From positions 1 to 7,274 of the forward strand of contig JAASTF010000151.1 of the NCBI GenBank assembly GCA_021767525.1: a DNA stretch of 7,274 nucleotides, written 5' to 3'. The notes beneath the pieces are model-generated. The model was given only the letters and a program-made list of their open reading frames with translations. It was not told the DNA's origin and made no database searches. Positions within the stretch are counted from its first letter, which is position 1. Each line of letters begins with the position of its first letter. The position numbers and the translations under genes were made by a program. Shown here piece by piece: positions 5,156-7,274 of this stretch. Source of the DNA: Paracoccaceae bacterium. GTDB lineage: Bacteria; Pseudomonadota; Alphaproteobacteria; Rhodobacterales; Rhodobacteraceae.

Positions 5156-7274
5156 CCCGCTTGGCCAACCCCTCGCCATTATGCCGGCGCGCGCTGGAAG
5201 CGGGGGCCGTTTTGGGCGCGTTCTGCCCGATCGACCTGGTCGCGCGCTTGGGATTGACCCAGGCCGTCGCCCCCGAACGCGCCGCCCTGTGGCGCGAGCT
5301 GAGCGCCCATGTGACCGAGGTGATCCGCCCGGCCGGGATACCGGATGCGGGTGCGGCGCAATGGCTGGGATGGGAATTGACACCCGATACGCGCCGGGCG
5401 GTGTTGGCCGATCTGGGCAGCGCCGCGCAGGCCCGGGCCTGGATCGAGGCTGCGCCGCCACCGCTGGGCGACGGGGATATCGGGCCGATCCTTCAGGCGC
5501 TTTTGCTGGAACGGCCGGTCGCGGTGGATAGTGGCGCGTATCGGCGCGGCGATTCCGATGATCTGTTGGCGGAAATGCGGCGGGCCGGGCTGGTTCTGGA
5601 TGCATTGCAATTCGCACAGGCCGCGCCCTTTCTGGATCATCAGCAATTGGAGGCGCAGATCGCATCGGCCAAGCGCCACATCTTCGATCTGCGTCAGCGC
5701 CGCGACCTGCTGGTGGCCTTGCCCCACAAGCATGTCGGTTACGAAACCCAGCGCGAGGTATTGTCGAGATTCCTTCGAGGGCAAACCGATGACACCCGGC
5801 CGATGTTTCTTTCGGGCATCGGCGGGATGGGGAAATCCGCGCTGCACGCGCGCCTGTTCCAATATTGGCAGCGACGCAAGGACGCGCCGGTGACGATCAC
5901 ACTGGATTTCGATCGCCGGCAATTGGCCGAGGGCGCGCCGGTCGAGATCTACAAGGAGATGTTCCGCCAGATGTCTGTCGCCATCCGCGACAAGGGGCTG
6001 GACGCTGAAACGGCGGCAGCCTTGTCGGACGGCCTGCGGCGGTTACGCGTCGATTTCGCCTTTTTCGATACCTCGGCCAGTTTCGACCGCCAGCTTGCCG
6101 AACTGGCCGTCATGCCCGTCATGGCCCTGCGCCAAGATTGGGCGGCGCCGCTGCGCGATTTGCCGATCGCCATGACCTTTGACAGTTTCGAGGCGCTTGA
6201 ACGGCGCGGGGGCGCGAATGTCGAGATCGTGTTGCGGTTCGAGCGGTTGTTTCGCGGCCCTTTGCCCGGTTTGCGCACCCTCTTTGCCGGTCGAGAAGAC
6301 CCGCTTGCCCCCGCCGCGATGGCGGCGGCGTTCGGCCCGCCGGAACGGCGCATTCGGCTGGACGGGTTGTCTGCCGAGGCCGGGGCCCAACTGTTGGCGC
6401 AAGAGGATGCGCGAATGGGGCAGGGCGGTGCCGGTGCGCTTTTGCCGCCCGTAAGCCTGAGTGCCTTGTCGGACAAGTTGCATGGGCATCCGCTGGCGCT
6501 GTTGATGCTGGTGCGTTTTGCGCATCGGCATCCGGCGCAGCTTGGCGCAGTGCTGGGCGATCTGCGCGCAAGCGAAGGCGCGCTTCAGGCCGAATTCGCG
6601 CAGGTGTTCCTGTATCAGCGCATCGTCGAGCGCATCGACGATCCCGATCTGCGCGCGTTGGCCCATCCCGGTCTTGTCTTGCGTTCGGTCGGCAGCGACC
6701 TGATCCGTTACGTCCTTTCGGGCCCCTGCTTTGGCCGCGACACCCCGCTGTCCGAAGCCGAGGCAGGCCGCCTGCGCGCGGCTTTCGCACGCGAATACTG
6801 GCTGGTCGAAGAAGACCCTTTGACCCGGCGGTTGCGGCATCGGCCCGGGCTGCGGCGCCTGGTTCTGCCCGGCATGTTCGCGGGCCCGGCGCAGGGCGAC
6901 ACACCCGCGCAAGCCGCCGAAAAGATGGCGCGCCTTGGTGCTGCGCGCGCGGTCTGCGCACAAGCGGTTCGCTATTATACCGATGGCCCGCCCCAGGCAG
7001 ACCAAGACGCTCGCGACCGTTGGTTTGCCCTGGGTGCGCCCCACCGCGAGGCGCACGTACTATACTATACCGCGCTTTTGGAGCCCGAGCCGCGCAAGCC
7101 GTTGACGGCGGCGCAGGCACGCAACGCCGCGCAGGTTCTTGGCGGCGATCTTGAAACCATGCCCGCCGCGTGGCGCGCGCAGATCAAGGCGCATCTGGAG
7201 CGTGCGCTGGAACAGACCGAGACAGTGACACTGGACGGTGCGCTGTTCGAAAAAGCGCAAAGTGCCCAATTCCG
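5152..7274 (+). CDS. Gene C: STAND/NACHT-like NTPase, 3' end outside window
   Basis: STAND NTPases are ATP-driven molecular switches that oligomerise on sensing a trigger and activate effectors. The frame from ATG 5152 stays open for 707 codons to the window end, so the C-terminal region is incomplete. Walker A is GIGGMGKS (222-229), preceded by HVGYETQREVLSRFL, which resembles the 'GRe' lead-in of such ATPases. LDFDR (251-255) follows on the next strand. Walker B is IAMTFDSFE (339-347). LFAGRED (377-383) fits the following sensor strand, and GHPLAL (445-450) is the GxP-type motif of STAND proteins. Residues 495-575 look like a winged-helix segment (LRALAHPGLVLRSVGSDLI), ending near RHRPGLRRLVLP. 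Residues 590-707 are helical and may begin the sensor or repeat region. The N-terminal 195 residues are helical, with a GWELTPDTRRAVLADL element, and carry no recognisable enzymatic domain. That fits an arrangement in which effector activity is supplied by the proteases of A and B. Confidence 0.93.
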   Translation, partial: MTRLANPSPLCRRALEAGAVLGAFCPIDLVARLGLTQAVAPERAALWRELSAHVTEVIRPAGIPDAGAAQWLGWELTPDTRRAVLADLGSAAQARAWIEAAPPPLGDGDIGPILQALLLERPVAVDSGAYRRGDSDDLLAEMRRAGLVLDALQFAQAAPFLDHQQLEAQIASAKRHIFDLRQRRDLLVALPHKHVGYETQREVLSRFLRGQTDDTRPMFLSGIGGMGKSALHARLFQYWQRRKDAPVTITLDFDRRQLAEGAPVEIYKEMFRQMSVAIRDKGLDAETAAALSDGLRRLRVDFAFFDTSASFDRQLAELAVMPVMALRQDWAAPLRDLPIAMTFDSFEALERRGGANVEIVLRFERLFRGPLPGLRTLFAGREDPLAPAAMAAAFGPPERRIRLDGLSAEAGAQLLAQEDARMGQGGAGALLPPVSLSALSDKLHGHPLALLMLVRFAHRHPAQLGAVLGDLRASEGALQAEFAQVFLYQRIVERIDDPDLRALAHPGLVLRSVGSDLIRYVLSGPCFGRDTPLSEAEAGRLRAAFAREYWLVEEDPLTRRLRHRPGLRRLVLPGMFAGPAQGDTPAQAAEKMARLGAARAVCAQAVRYYTDGPPQADQDARDRWFALGAPHREAHVLYYTALLEPEPRKPLTAAQARNAAQVLGGDLETMPAAWRAQIKAHLERALEQTETVTLDGALFEKAQSAQF

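Noticed and set aside
4355..5665. Minus-strand open frame of 436 codons across the B/C junction
   Set aside because: It spans the end of gene B and the start of gene C, both supported by motifs and ATGA coupling. The product is Pro/Arg-rich without domains.
6043..7056. Minus-strand open frames of more than 330 codons opposite gene C
   Set aside because: Two overlapping minus-strand frames compete here, and both are shadows of the STAND coding sequence.
7056..7078. Short CTATA-type repeat near the end of gene C
   Set aside because: Only two imperfect units within coding sequence (codons for VLYYT); no sign of a functional repeat.
1..7274. CRISPR array, insertion sequence, tRNA, rRNA or factor-independent terminator
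   Set aside because: No regularly spaced repeats, transposase motifs, cloverleaf-like segments or GC hairpin followed by a T run were found. The only non-coding gap is 1230-1466.

Overview
The window comes from a GC-rich bacterial genome (roughly two thirds G+C by eye). Codons mostly end in G or C and the proteins are rich in Ala and Arg. This suits an alphaproteobacterium, perhaps of the Rhodobacterales, but no rRNA or taxonomic marker gene is present, so that is only an impression.

Layout. Four protein-coding genes lie on either side of one divergent intergenic region (1230-1466). To the left, on the minus strand, is a tyrosinase (type 3 dicopper oxidase) that starts at 1229 and runs off the left edge. 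Because it has no stop codon inside the window it is easily missed, and a long plus-strand shadow frame covers it. To the right, on the plus strand, is a tight three-gene operon. Gene A (1467-3011) is a trypsin-fold serine protease with an alpha/beta N-terminal region and a helical middle. Gene B (3008-5155) has a helical N-terminus, a second trypsin-fold protease domain and a C-terminal P-loop-NTPase-like domain with an irregular Walker A. Gene C (5152 to beyond the right edge) is a STAND/NACHT-type NTPase. Both junctions inside the operon are 4-base ATGA overlaps, which predicts translational coupling and matched production of the three proteins.

How the genes may work together. Proteases encoded with STAND ATPases are known from bacterial biological-conflict (immunity-like, regulated-death) systems. 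There the STAND protein senses a trigger and the protease is the effector or relay. This operon has two intact proteases, a protease-NTPase fusion and a STAND protein, so it looks like a multi-step proteolytic switch. None of the three plus-strand proteins has an evident signal peptide or membrane span, so they should act in the cytoplasm. Both protease domains carry Thr and His at the positions that give glutamate specificity in V8-type enzymes. The divergent phenoloxidase raises the speculative idea of a bacterial counterpart of the invertebrate protease-to-phenoloxidase cascade. Only adjacency and general biology support that link.

I saw no tRNA, rRNA, CRISPR array, insertion sequence or convincing factor-independent terminator.
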